Shown here piece by piece: positions 1 to 7,091 of a stretch of 17,156 nucleotides of DNA. Source of the DNA: UBA10427 sp003500135 (lineage in GTDB: Bacteria; Bacteroidota; Bacteroidia; Cytophagales; Cyclobacteriaceae); assembly GCA_963966275.1 (NCBI GenBank), contig CAWZYQ010000078.1:1-17156 (forward strand), in the 5' to 3' direction. The notes beneath the pieces are model-generated. The model was not told the origin of the DNA. It worked only from the letters and a program-made list of their open reading frames with translations, and ran no database searches. Each line of letters begins with the position of its first letter. Positions within the stretch are counted from its first letter, which is position 1. The translations under genes were made by a program, and so were the position numbers.

Positions 1-50
1 CTCGATTTGCTAATCTGTTGAATACGACTTTCTGAGGAAGCCCTAATTAT

Positions 51-1094
51 TTATTGCCTGGGTCGTAGCTTACGTACTTCGCGGCCAGCCTGCCACATTT
101 CCGAATCGCGCAGTTCGGCAAGCTCTTCTTCAAGCTTTTCGCGATAATCCGATTTGCTATTCGATTCGATAGAAAGCCGGGCTTCATTGCCGGTGGCCAC
201 ACTTTCATACAGATCGTCCATAACGGGCTTCACTGCGTCCCTGAATTTCTTCCACCAGTCCAGCGCACCGCGTTGTGCCGTGGTGGAGCAGTTGGCATAC
301 ATCCAGTCCATTCCGTTTTCCGCTACGAGTGGCATCAGGCTTTCGGTCAGCTCTTCCACGGTTTCATTGAATGCCTCGGAGGGCGAATGACCTTTGCTGC
401 GAAGCACTTCGTACTGAGCTGCAAAAAGCCCCTGAATGGCGCCCATCAATGAGCCTCTTTCACCGGTCAGGTCACTGTATACTTCTTTTTTAAAAGTGGT
501 CTCAAACAAATAGCCCGAACCGACACCGATGCCGAGCGCAATGGTTTTTTCCCTGGCCTTTCCGGTCGCATCCTGGTGGATGGCAAAGCTGGAGTTCAGG
601 CCTTTGCCTGCCAGGAACATACGCCTCAAGCTGGTTCCGGAACCTTTTGGCGCTACAAGCACCACGTCAATATCTTCGGGAGGAATAATGCCGGTTTGGT
701 CGCTGTAGGTCACGGCAAATCCATGAGAGAAATACAATGTTTTTCCGGGAGTGAGGTGCTTTTTTAGCGTAGGCCATACGGCAATCTGGGCTGCATCGGA
801 AAGCAGGTAGAACAGGATGGTGCCCTTTTCGGCTGCTTCTTCGATAGAGAAAAGCGTTTCGCCTTCCACAAAGCCATCGGCTATTGCCTTATCATAAGAC
901 TTTGAGGGTTTGCGCTGGCCCACGATCACGTTAAAGCCATTGTCGCGAAGGTTGAGCGCCTGACCGGGCCCCTGAACGCCATAACCGATGATGGCGATCG
1001 TTTCATTTTTTAATACTTCGCGTGCTTTATCCAACGGGAATTCCTCCCGCATTACTACGTCTTCTTCGACTCCTCCAAAATTGATTTTTGCCAT
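51..1094 (-). CDS. ilvC: Ketol-acid reductoisomerase (IlvC)
   Basis: IlvC converts 2-acetolactate or 2-aceto-2-hydroxybutyrate to the dihydroxy-acid using NAD(P)H and Mg2+, the second common step of valine, leucine and isoleucine synthesis (cytoplasm). The 347-residue protein has the Rossmann dinucleotide loop GYGVQG (37-42). The following loop carries R61, K62, S64 and S66, which favours NADPH. The catalytic-region motif SHGF is at 123-126, APKGSG at 148-153, and the metal-ligand motif DLTGER at 208-213 (D208, E212), followed by a C-terminal helical domain. Motifs such as GKGLNSSFAIHQD and DLTGERGSL are those of Bacteroidota enzymes and resemble plant-type more than the typical short bacterial type. 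The start codon lies 1 bp after the ilvN stop, so it is the fourth gene of the operon. No terminator is visible in the 50 bp downstream, so the operon may continue beyond the window. Confidence 0.97.
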   Translation of the reverse strand: MAKINFGGVEEDVVMREEFPLDKAREVLKNETIAIIGYGVQGPGQALNLRDNGFNVIVGQRKPSKSYDKAIADGFVEGETLFSIEEAAEKGTILFYLLSDAAQIAVWPTLKKHLTPGKTLYFSHGFAVTYSDQTGIIPPEDIDVVLVAPKGSGTSLRRMFLAGKGLNSSFAIHQDATGKAREKTIALGIGVGSGYLFETTFKKEVYSDLTGERGSLMGAIQGLFAAQYEVLRSKGHSPSEAFNETVEELTESLMPLVAENGMDWMYANCSTTAQRGALDWWKKFRDAVKPVMDDLYESVATGNEARLSIESNSKSDYREKLEEELAELRDSEMWQAGREVRKLRPRQ

Positions 1095-1095
1095 T

Positions 1096-1692
1096 TTACT
1101 TGTTTTGTCCGTTTATACTTAATGAATGGGTATTTGAATTTTCCAGTTCTTCGAGGAACTGCTCTGTTTTTCTCTTTGATTTCGATACGGCCACCCGGCC
1201 TGAGCGTACAAACTCCATAATGCCATATGGCTCCAGAATGTCGTATAGTTTCTGCGTATCTTCTTTATGCCCGGTTTTTTCAATCAGGATATAGTCCTGC
1301 TCGATTACCAGTATGCGGGCATTGTTGGCCCTGATAATTTTTTCCACGTTCACGCCACCCATGAAAATCCGGGTGGGTACTTTGTAGAGTGCAATCTCCT
1401 GGTAGTGAATCTCGTCTTCTTCATAAACAAAGGCTCCCAGCACGTCGATGTGCTTGCGGATTTGCTTCACCACCTTTTCCACCTGCTCACGTGTAGTGGT
1501 CAAAACGATGGTATACCGGCTTACACCCGGCACTTCTGACGACGACACGTTGATCATATCGATGTTGAGCTTACGCCTGGTGAAAATAATGGTCACATTG
1601 TTGAGAAGACCCGGCAGGTCCTCGGTCAGTACCGATAGTGTAAATTGTTTTTCAACGGCATCGCCGGTTTTATCTTGATATATATCTGACAT
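1096..1692 (-). CDS. ilvN: Acetolactate synthase small (regulatory) subunit (IlvN)
   Basis: This is the regulatory subunit that activates the IlvB catalytic subunit and gives valine feedback sensitivity. The 198 residues start with an ACT domain (about 17-95): FTLSVLTEDLPGLLNNV, then a helix, then RKLNIDMINVSSSE, the usual binding-loop region. A C-terminal small-subunit domain follows (VPTRIFMGGVNVEKI to about 180). It is longer than the short enterobacterial IlvN because the C-terminal domain is present. The ATG start is supported by an AAAGGAG Shine-Dalgarno-like sequence 6 nt upstream, unusual for a phylum that mostly lacks such sites. It lies 12 bp after ilvB and 1 bp before ilvC, in one operon. 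Confidence 0.95.
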   Translation of the reverse strand: MSDIYQDKTGDAVEKQFTLSVLTEDLPGLLNNVTIIFTRRKLNIDMINVSSSEVPGVSRYTIVLTTTREQVEKVVKQIRKHIDVLGAFVYEEDEIHYQEIALYKVPTRIFMGGVNVEKIIRANNARILVIEQDYILIEKTGHKEDTQKLYDILEPYGIMEFVRSGRVAVSKSKRKTEQFLEELENSNTHSLSINGQNK

Positions 1693-1704
1693 GTTTGCTC
1701 CTTT

Positions 1705-3444
1705 CTAGTCTAGTCTGATATTAGCTACTGAATCGCCCGAAGGCACCATTGGGAATACATTTTCCTCTTTTTCGACTGCGATTTCCAATAAATAAGCCCC
1801 CTCGCATTCGTACATTTCCTTCAGGGCGCCGGTCAGTTCGCTGCGTTCTGTTATGCGTTTGCCCGGCACACCATAACCTTCCGCTATTTTGATAAAGTCC
1901 GGATTCGTCATTTCCGTGAAGGAATAGCGTTTTTCAAAAAACAGTTGTTGCCACTGGCGCACCATGCCCAGAAAGTCATTGTTGAGCAGCACCATTTTGA
2001 CCGGGATTTTATATTGCGAAATGGTGCCCAGCTCCTGTATGGTCATCTGGAAACCGCCGTCACCGGAAATGGAAACAACCGGAGTATCCGGTTTAGCTAC
2101 CTGTGCGCCCATGGCCGCAGGAAGTGCAAAGCCCATGGTGCCAAGGCCGCCACTGGTGATATTGGAATTACTTTTTTTGAACTTCCAGTACCGGTTGGCC
2201 ACCATTTGGTGTTGTCCTACATCGGTTACGAGCACGGCTTCACCGTGGGTCAACTCATTGAGCTCGCGTATTACTTCACCCATGCGGATCTGTTTCGATT
2301 TGGGGTAAATGTCGTGCTCAATCACTTTTTGGTATTCTATCTCATCACAGTCTCTGAATTCCTGTATCCACGACTCGTGTTTGTTGGGTTTCACGGCCTC
2401 CGTTAGTTTTTCCAGGGCTTGTTTCGCGTCGGCATTGATGGCCACTGAGGTTTTAATGATCTTATCGATCTCCGATGGGTCAATTTCAATATGGATCACT
2501 TTGGCCTGTGGGGCATATTTATTGGGATCGCCCGTCACCCGATCGTCAAAGCGCATGCCTACTGCAATCAGCACATCGCACTCATTGGTCTTAACATTTG
2601 GCCCGTAATTTCCATGCATGCCGAGATAACCCACGTATTGAGGGTGGTCTGTCGGAAATGCCGAAAGTCCCAGCAAGGTCGAGGCGACAGGAATGCCCGC
2701 TTTTTCCACAAATCCTTTTAACTGTTCCTCAGCGCCCGACAATAAAACGCCATGGCCTACCAAAAGATAGGGTTTTTTGGCCGTATTGATCAATTCGGCA
2801 GCGGCCGATATCTTGTCATCCTCTACGGGTGGATACGGATGGTAGCTGCGTATTTTTTCACATTTCTTATACTCGAAGTCCACTTCGCCAAACTGGGCGT
2901 CTTTGGTAATGTCAAGCAAAACCGGTCCCGGGCGTCCTGTTTTGGCAATATAAAATGCCCTGGCAATGGCCCATGGAATTTCCTCGGGTTTGGTCACCTG
3001 GAAGTTCCATTTGGTTACCGGCATGGAAATCCCCAACACATCGGACTCCTGGAACGAATCGGTACCCAGTAAGTGCGAGGGGACCTGACCCGTTATGCAC
3101 ACGATTGGTGTCGAGTCGATCTGGGCGTCGGCTATTCCTGTGACCAGGTTGGTAGCGCCCGGGCCACTGGTGGCGAAGCATACGCCCACCTCGTTGCGCA
3201 CGCGGGCATATCCCTGCGCAGCGTGAGCAGCGCCCTGTTCATGGCGCACCAGCACATGTTTGATGCGGTCCTGAAAACCGTATAGGGCATCGTAAATGGG
3301 CATGATCGCCCCGCCGGGATAACCAAAAATGGTATCGACCCCTTCGGCGAGTAAAGAATAGATAACGGCTTCGGAGCCACTCATCTTTCGTTTTTGGGGT
3401 TGGGCGGATGTTTCGGGTTTAGGTTTTTGCCGTGTAGCTTCCAT
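1705..3444 (-). CDS. ilvB: Acetolactate synthase large (catalytic) subunit (IlvB)
   Basis: This ThDP-dependent enzyme condenses two pyruvates to acetolactate, or pyruvate with 2-oxobutyrate to acetohydroxybutyrate, the first committed step of branched-chain amino acid synthesis. In 579 residues the three-domain layout is clear. The PYR domain carries the catalytic Glu in RHEQGA (E69). The central FAD-type domain includes VGMRFDDRVTGD (296-306). The PP domain has the ThDP motif GDGGF (461-465) and LLNNDFLG (486-493). About 20 polar residues precede M21 (MSGSEAV), where homologous sequence begins, so translation could also start at M21. It lies 13 bp after ilvD and 12 bp before ilvN, so it is expected to share the attenuator upstream of ilvD. 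Confidence 0.97.
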   Translation of the reverse strand: MEATRQKPKPETSAQPQKRKMSGSEAVIYSLLAEGVDTIFGYPGGAIMPIYDALYGFQDRIKHVLVRHEQGAAHAAQGYARVRNEVGVCFATSGPGATNLVTGIADAQIDSTPIVCITGQVPSHLLGTDSFQESDVLGISMPVTKWNFQVTKPEEIPWAIARAFYIAKTGRPGPVLLDITKDAQFGEVDFEYKKCEKIRSYHPYPPVEDDKISAAAELINTAKKPYLLVGHGVLLSGAEEQLKGFVEKAGIPVASTLLGLSAFPTDHPQYVGYLGMHGNYGPNVKTNECDVLIAVGMRFDDRVTGDPNKYAPQAKVIHIEIDPSEIDKIIKTSVAINADAKQALEKLTEAVKPNKHESWIQEFRDCDEIEYQKVIEHDIYPKSKQIRMGEVIRELNELTHGEAVLVTDVGQHQMVANRYWKFKKSNSNITSGGLGTMGFALPAAMGAQVAKPDTPVVSISGDGGFQMTIQELGTISQYKIPVKMVLLNNDFLGMVRQWQQLFFEKRYSFTEMTNPDFIKIAEGYGVPGKRITERSELTGALKEMYECEGAYLLEIAVEKEENVFPMVPSGDSVANIRLD

Positions 3445-3457
3445 AATTTATGAGGTT

Positions 3458-5134
3458 TTACCGGTCTGTTACACATCCCTCAGAGGCAGTGGCCACTGAG
3501 TCAATAAATTTCTTCAAAATTCCAGTTGTGGCCTTGTATGGCGGTTTTTTCCATTCCGCCTTTCTTTTGGCCAATTCTTCATCTGACAGATCCACTTCCA
3601 GCTTGTTATTTACCGCGTCAATCGTGATCATGTCGCCATCTTTCACCAGGGCGATATTTCCGCCTTCCTGCGCTTCCGGAGTGATGTGTCCCACAACAAA
3701 ACCATGGGAACCCCCGGAAAATCTTCCGTCAGTTATTAATGCCACATCTTTACCCAGTCCGGCACCCATAACGGCGCCTGTGGGTTTAAGCATTTCCGGC
3801 ATACCGGGCCCTCCTTTCGGGCCTACATATCGAATTACGATCACTTCTCCTTTTTGCACGGTAGTTCCGATGCCTTCTATGGCTGATTTCTCATCGTCAA
3901 ATACACGTGCCGGGCCAGTGAATTTCTCACCCTCCTTACCGGTGATCTTGGCCACCGAACCTTCTTCGGCCAGGTTGCCAAAAAGCACCTGGATATGGCC
4001 CACGGGCTTTATAGGATCTTCAAAAGGCCGGATGATTTTTTGTCCTTTCTCCAGGTCGGCCACCTGCTCAAGGTTTTCGCCCAGCGTTTTGCCGGTTACC
4101 GTCATACAGTTGCCGTCGAGGTAGCCGTGCTGCAATAAATATTTCATCACACCGGGCATACCGCCGATGTTGTGAAGGTCTTCAATCAGGTACTCCCCAC
4201 TGGGTTTCAGGTCAGCCAGGTAGGGTGTAGTATCGCTAATGCGCTGAAAGTCTTCGATACCAAGGGGCACGTCCACAGCTTTTGCCATGGCAATAAGGTG
4301 CAGAACGGCATTGGTAGATCCACCAAGCGCCATAATGAGCCTGATGGCGTTTTCAAATGCGGATTTGGTCATGATATCGCGCGGTTTGATGTCCTGCATC
4401 AAAAGATTGCGCATAGCCTGGCCAATTTGCTGGCACTCAATGCCTTTTTCCGGGCTTACGGCCGGATTTGAAGAGGAGTAGGGCAGGCTCATGCCCATGC
4501 ACTCAATAGCGGCCGACATGGTGTTGGCCGTGTACATTCCACCGCAGGCCCCGGCCCCGGGGATTGCATTTTTGATGATGCCTTTATAATCCTCATCTGT
4601 TATCAGGCCCCGTAGTTTCTGGCCATATGCTTCAAAGGCCGATACGATATTGAGGTCCTGACCTTTCCAATTTCCTTTTTTTACGGTACCGCCATATACT
4701 AAAATACCCGGGCGGTTGACCCGTGCCATGGCGATCATAGCGCCCGGCATGTTTTTGTCGCAACCGACTACTGAAATGACACCGTCATAAAATTGTGCTG
4801 AAACGACCGTTTCGATACTATCGGCAATCACTTCTCTCGATGGCAGGGAGAAGCGCATGCCATCCGTACCATTTGTAATGCCATCGCTTACGCCAATGGT
4901 ATGAAAAGTAAGGCCTTTCATACCGGCCTCATCCACACTCTTTTTTATGTTGTCGGCCAATCCGTTGAGGTGCATATTGCATGGGTTGCCCTGATATCCG
5001 GTACTCACGACACCCACCTGTGCCTTTTTAAGATCCTCTTCGTCCATGCCGACGGCATAAAGCATGGCCTGTGCGGCAGGCAGGCTGTCGTCCTGCGTAA
5101 TGGTTTTACTGTATTTGTTTAATTGCTCGTCCAT
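3458..5134 (-). CDS. ilvD: Dihydroxy-acid dehydratase (IlvD)
   Basis: IlvD dehydrates 2,3-dihydroxy-3-methylbutanoate (or -pentanoate) to the 2-oxo acid, the third common step of branched-chain amino acid synthesis, with an Fe-S cluster. The 558 residues match the family length. The three cluster cysteines are in GNPCNMH (C52), GCDKNMPG (C125) and GACGGMYTANTM (C197). It is the first enzyme gene of the ilvDBNC operon. The ATG lies 6 nt after the T-tract of an intrinsic terminator, so every productive transcript must read through that terminator. No Shine-Dalgarno sequence sits at normal spacing; the nearest purine-rich run is the descending arm of the terminator stem, so structure could also limit initiation. 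Confidence 0.97.
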   Translation of the reverse strand: MDEQLNKYSKTITQDDSLPAAQAMLYAVGMDEEDLKKAQVGVVSTGYQGNPCNMHLNGLADNIKKSVDEAGMKGLTFHTIGVSDGITNGTDGMRFSLPSREVIADSIETVVSAQFYDGVISVVGCDKNMPGAMIAMARVNRPGILVYGGTVKKGNWKGQDLNIVSAFEAYGQKLRGLITDEDYKGIIKNAIPGAGACGGMYTANTMSAAIECMGMSLPYSSSNPAVSPEKGIECQQIGQAMRNLLMQDIKPRDIMTKSAFENAIRLIMALGGSTNAVLHLIAMAKAVDVPLGIEDFQRISDTTPYLADLKPSGEYLIEDLHNIGGMPGVMKYLLQHGYLDGNCMTVTGKTLGENLEQVADLEKGQKIIRPFEDPIKPVGHIQVLFGNLAEEGSVAKITGKEGEKFTGPARVFDDEKSAIEGIGTTVQKGEVIVIRYVGPKGGPGMPEMLKPTGAVMGAGLGKDVALITDGRFSGGSHGFVVGHITPEAQEGGNIALVKDGDMITIDAVNNKLEVDLSDEELAKRKAEWKKPPYKATTGILKKFIDSVATASEGCVTDR

Positions 5135-5140
5135 AAGGCT

Positions 5141-5169
5141 AAAAAAAAACCTTTCTGCAATGAGAAAGG
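5141..5169 (-). terminator. Attenuator terminator hairpin before ilvD
   Basis: Read on the minus strand, CCTTTCT (5163-5169), a 6-nt loop and AGAAAGG (5150-5156) form a 7-bp stem, extendable by a G-U and two A-U pairs. Nine U residues follow (5141-5149). It sits after the leader peptide ORF and only 6 nt before the ilvD start codon, where an attenuator is expected rather than an end-of-operon terminator. Its left arm is segment 3 and its right arm segment 4 of the RNA switch described for 5141-5254. Confidence 0.9.
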
Positions 5170-5254
5170 CTTCAAAATTTTTTAGTTATGATACAAAATC
5201 ACCTTTCTTATCTCCCGAAGTCTCGTACGACTACGACCAAAATATTGATAAGAA
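5141..5254 (-). promoter_or_regulatory. Four-segment ribosome-mediated attenuator of the ilv operon
   Basis: On the minus strand, segment 1 (TTCTTATC, 5247-5254, codons 8-10 of the leader peptide) pairs perfectly with the first part of segment 2 (GATAAGAAAGG, 5202-5212, containing the leader stop codon). Segment 2 also pairs through AGAAAGG (5202-5208) with segment 3 (CCTTTCT, 5163-5169). Segment 3 alternatively pairs with segment 4 (AGAAAGG, 5150-5156) to make the terminator. The 1:2 and 2:3 pairings exclude each other, as do 2:3 and 3:4. By the established logic of trp/ilv attenuation, a ribosome stalled on Ile/Leu/Val codons would cover segment 1 and favour the 2:3 antiterminator. A ribosome reaching the stop codon would mask segment 2 and allow termination. 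The complementarity is seen directly; the regulation is inferred. Confidence 0.85.
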
Positions 5255-5276
5255 CAATGACTTTGTGTATTAACAT
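5208..5276 (-). CDS. ilvL: Branched-chain amino acid leader peptide (IlvL-type)
   Basis: This 22-codon ORF (ATG at 5274-5276, TAA at 5208-5210) lies 73 nt before ilvD. After MLIHK comes the run VIVLINILVVVV (residues 6-17), in which 11 of 12 residues are Val, Ile or Leu; it ends RDFGR. In all, 13 of 22 residues are branched-chain (6 Val, 4 Ile, 3 Leu). That composition, the position before a terminator, and the overlap of its codons 8-10 and stop codon with alternative stem segments identify it as a regulatory leader whose translation reports charged tRNA supply. The peptide itself probably has no function. No classical ribosome binding site is evident; AAGAAG lies a few bases upstream of the ATG. 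Confidence 0.9.
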   Translation of the reverse strand: MLIHKVIVLINILVVVVRDFGR

Positions 5277-5295
5277 TATGTCTTCTTTTTAATAA

Positions 5296-5318
5296 AAAGC
5301 AGAATTTAATTCTGCTTT
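5296..5318. repeat. Perfect 11-bp inverted repeat upstream of the ilv leader
   Basis: AAAGCAGAATT and AATTCTGCTTT flank a single base. On the minus strand the hairpin is followed by TTTTTATT, so it could be the intrinsic terminator of the papain-fold gene ending at 5482. It is only about 20 bp before the leader ATG, so the ilv promoter would then have to overlap it. A weak promoter-like match does so on the minus strand (TTTG, 22 bp, TAAATTCT), and the palindrome could instead be an operator. The sequence alone does not decide. The rest of 5319-5481 is AT-rich and holds nothing else I can name. Confidence 0.6.
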
Positions 5319-5481
5319 CGTTTGTGTTGACAAAAGTGGAGGATAAATTTTTATTTTACAAACAAACTTTGAATATTTTTTTATAAAAATAGGGTGATCG
5401 CTACGAATAAGCCTAAAAATGTGGCAAATCCTGTTTAGATCACTAAAAAAATGACCATAATTATAAATCCGGCCTAATTTT

Positions 5482-5976
5482 CTATTTATCCGGAATAGGT
5501 CGATAGAAAATATACTTTCCTTTTTGTATATGATTTAGGTTCAGGTCAGAAATGCCAACTTTTTTCCCAAACTCACTGGTATTCTGATGGGCGATGCTGA
5601 ATAATCCATCTCCGTGTACCTCATACACAATGGCGGTATGGTGCGACATCGTCTCGGTATAAATGGTATTTCCCTCTTCATATTCCAGGGTAATGTTTTC
5701 AAACTGAATGATATCGCCAGGGTATACCTGATCTTTTTTCGGGTTGATCTTCTCGCCGAAAATGTAAAGCTTACGCGCATTGGAGCGATCCAAATAGCCA
5801 CCGGCATAGGCCAACGCTCCGGCTGCCAGGTCCCAGCATTCGCCACGGTCTACCTTTTTGCCTTTTACCTGATCGATATACTCCACAATTTTTTGGTTGA
5901 TTTGCGGTGTGGAACCTTTAAAAGCTGTTGTAGTTATGATAAACAGTGCGGTCAAAAAGTAAGCAAATAGTCTCAT
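5482..5976 (-). CDS. Secreted papain-fold (NlpC/P60- or BBC1/AIM3-like) protein
   Basis: The 164-residue protein begins with an apparent signal peptide (RLFAYFLTALFIITTTAF, 2-19). A small cysteine-peptidase-like domain follows: GECWDLAAGAL with candidate nucleophile C47, the PGDIIQFEN motif (86-94) typical of NlpC/P60 and CHAP folds, SHHTAIVYEV with candidate catalytic H112/H113, and AHQN (129-132) as a possible third polar position. The GECWDLA...PGDIIQF...HHTAIV...FYRP pattern resembles the domain named BBC1/AIM3 cysteine-proteinase fold, recalled from memory and not searched. By family, papain-like domains can cut peptidoglycan peptides or amides, but no substrate can be assigned. It is divergent from the GH113-like gene, with 28-45 bp between them depending on that gene's start. 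Confidence 0.7.
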   Translation of the reverse strand: MRLFAYFLTALFIITTTAFKGSTPQINQKIVEYIDQVKGKKVDRGECWDLAAGALAYAGGYLDRSNARKLYIFGEKINPKKDQVYPGDIIQFENITLEYEEGNTIYTETMSHHTAIVYEVHGDGLFSIAHQNTSEFGKKVGISDLNLNHIQKGKYIFYRPIPDK

Positions 5977-6021
5977 AAGAAATCCTTTTTTTCATAGCAA
6001 ACGTATGAACCCAATAAAAAG

Positions 6022-7086
6022 TTGAAGGGTAATTCACCATCTCGCCCGATTGTAATTTATGGCATTGTTGCTTTGGCATTGATCAGTATGATCTATCTGG
6101 TCACTGAACAGGTATTCAGTTCGTCTGCTATCCAAGGGGAAAAAATCAAAGGGGTATCATTGGTAGCCCCGCCGCAACCTTTTCAACAGGACCCCTTTGC
6201 GGCCATTCAAAAGATCAATGCCAATGCAGTGGCAATTATGCCGTATGCATTCTCTGTGCCCGGTAACGGAGAGGTGATATACAATCATCCCAGGCAGTGG
6301 TGGGGAGAAAGAAAGGAAGGAACGATTGAAACGATTGTTAAAGCAAAAGAGGCGGGTATGAAAATACTACTCAAACCGCACCTATGGGTTAAAGGTCAGG
6401 GATGGACGGGTGAGTTTGAACAGCCCAATGACAGCCTTTGGTCGAGTTGGTTCCAATCGTACACCCAATATGTTATGGAATACGCTTTACTGGCCGATTC
6501 GCTGGAGGTTGGGATGTTTTGTGTAGGGCTGGAGTTCAAAAAGGTGGTGGAACAGGACCCCGACTTCTTTAAAGAGCTGATTAGGAAAGTCAGGAAGGTT
6601 TATAAGGGCCGGGTTATTTACGCGGCCAACTGGGACAACTATCATAATGTCACCTTTTGGGAGGAGGTAGATATGATCGGTATCAATACATACTTCCCCC
6701 TTTCACAGAATAAAGATCCGGAGATCTCAGAACTAAAAGAAGCCTGGCTGCCCATAGCTGAAGACCTGGAAAGCCTATCGGAAAAATATCAAAAACCTAT
6801 TTTGATCAGTGAATTCGGGTATAGAAGCATGGATGGCTCCGCAGGTAATCAATGGGAGCTGCCTGACAACTGGCGATATGAAGGCAATGCGAATCTGGAT
6901 ATTCAGGACAAAGCTTATCGGGCCTTTTTTGAAAGCATATGGCTTAAAGAATGGTGTGCCGGAGGTTTCGTATGGAAATGGTATGCGCATCATGAGGCAA
7001 GTGGCGGACCGAATAATAACGACTACACTCCTCAGAATAAGCCCGCCCAAAAAGTGATCGAGCTGTGGTATGGGCCGCAACCCTAG
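6022..7086 (+). CDS. Membrane-anchored glycoside hydrolase, GH113 (beta-mannanase) type
   Basis: This 354-residue protein has a single hydrophobic anchor near the N-terminus (about 9-28) and then a TIM-barrel hydrolase. GH113 hallmarks are KGVSLVAPP (43-51), LLKPHLWV (116-123), CVGLEF with candidate acid/base E171, GINTYFPL (220-227), and ISEFGY with candidate nucleophile E264. The barrel ends with GFVWKWY. GH113 enzymes are retaining beta-1,4-mannanases; specificity here is inferred. The start is odd: the first in-frame start is TTG at 6022. An ATG at 6005 is in another frame and terminates after MNPIKS, and one extra A in the A5 run at 6016-6020 would join it as MNPIKKLKGNSP. It converges on nth, with 5 bp between stop codons. 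Confidence 0.85.
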   Translation: MKGNSPSRPIVIYGIVALALISMIYLVTEQVFSSSAIQGEKIKGVSLVAPPQPFQQDPFAAIQKINANAVAIMPYAFSVPGNGEVIYNHPRQWWGERKEGTIETIVKAKEAGMKILLKPHLWVKGQGWTGEFEQPNDSLWSSWFQSYTQYVMEYALLADSLEVGMFCVGLEFKKVVEQDPDFFKELIRKVRKVYKGRVIYAANWDNYHNVTFWEEVDMIGINTYFPLSQNKDPEISELKEAWLPIAEDLESLSEKYQKPILISEFGYRSMDGSAGNQWELPDNWRYEGNANLDIQDKAYRAFFESIWLKEWCAGGFVWKWYAHHEASGGPNNNDYTPQNKPAQKVIELWYGPQP

Positions 7087-7091
7087 TTCTA

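Noticed and set aside
1..50. Possible terminator or next gene of the ilv operon at the left edge.
   Set aside because: No hairpin with a T-tract and no start codon is visible on the minus strand in these 50 bases.
3450..4124. 224-codon open frame antisense to ilvD.
   Set aside because: Serine/proline-rich shadow of the conserved ilvD coding sequence, without domain or start-site support.
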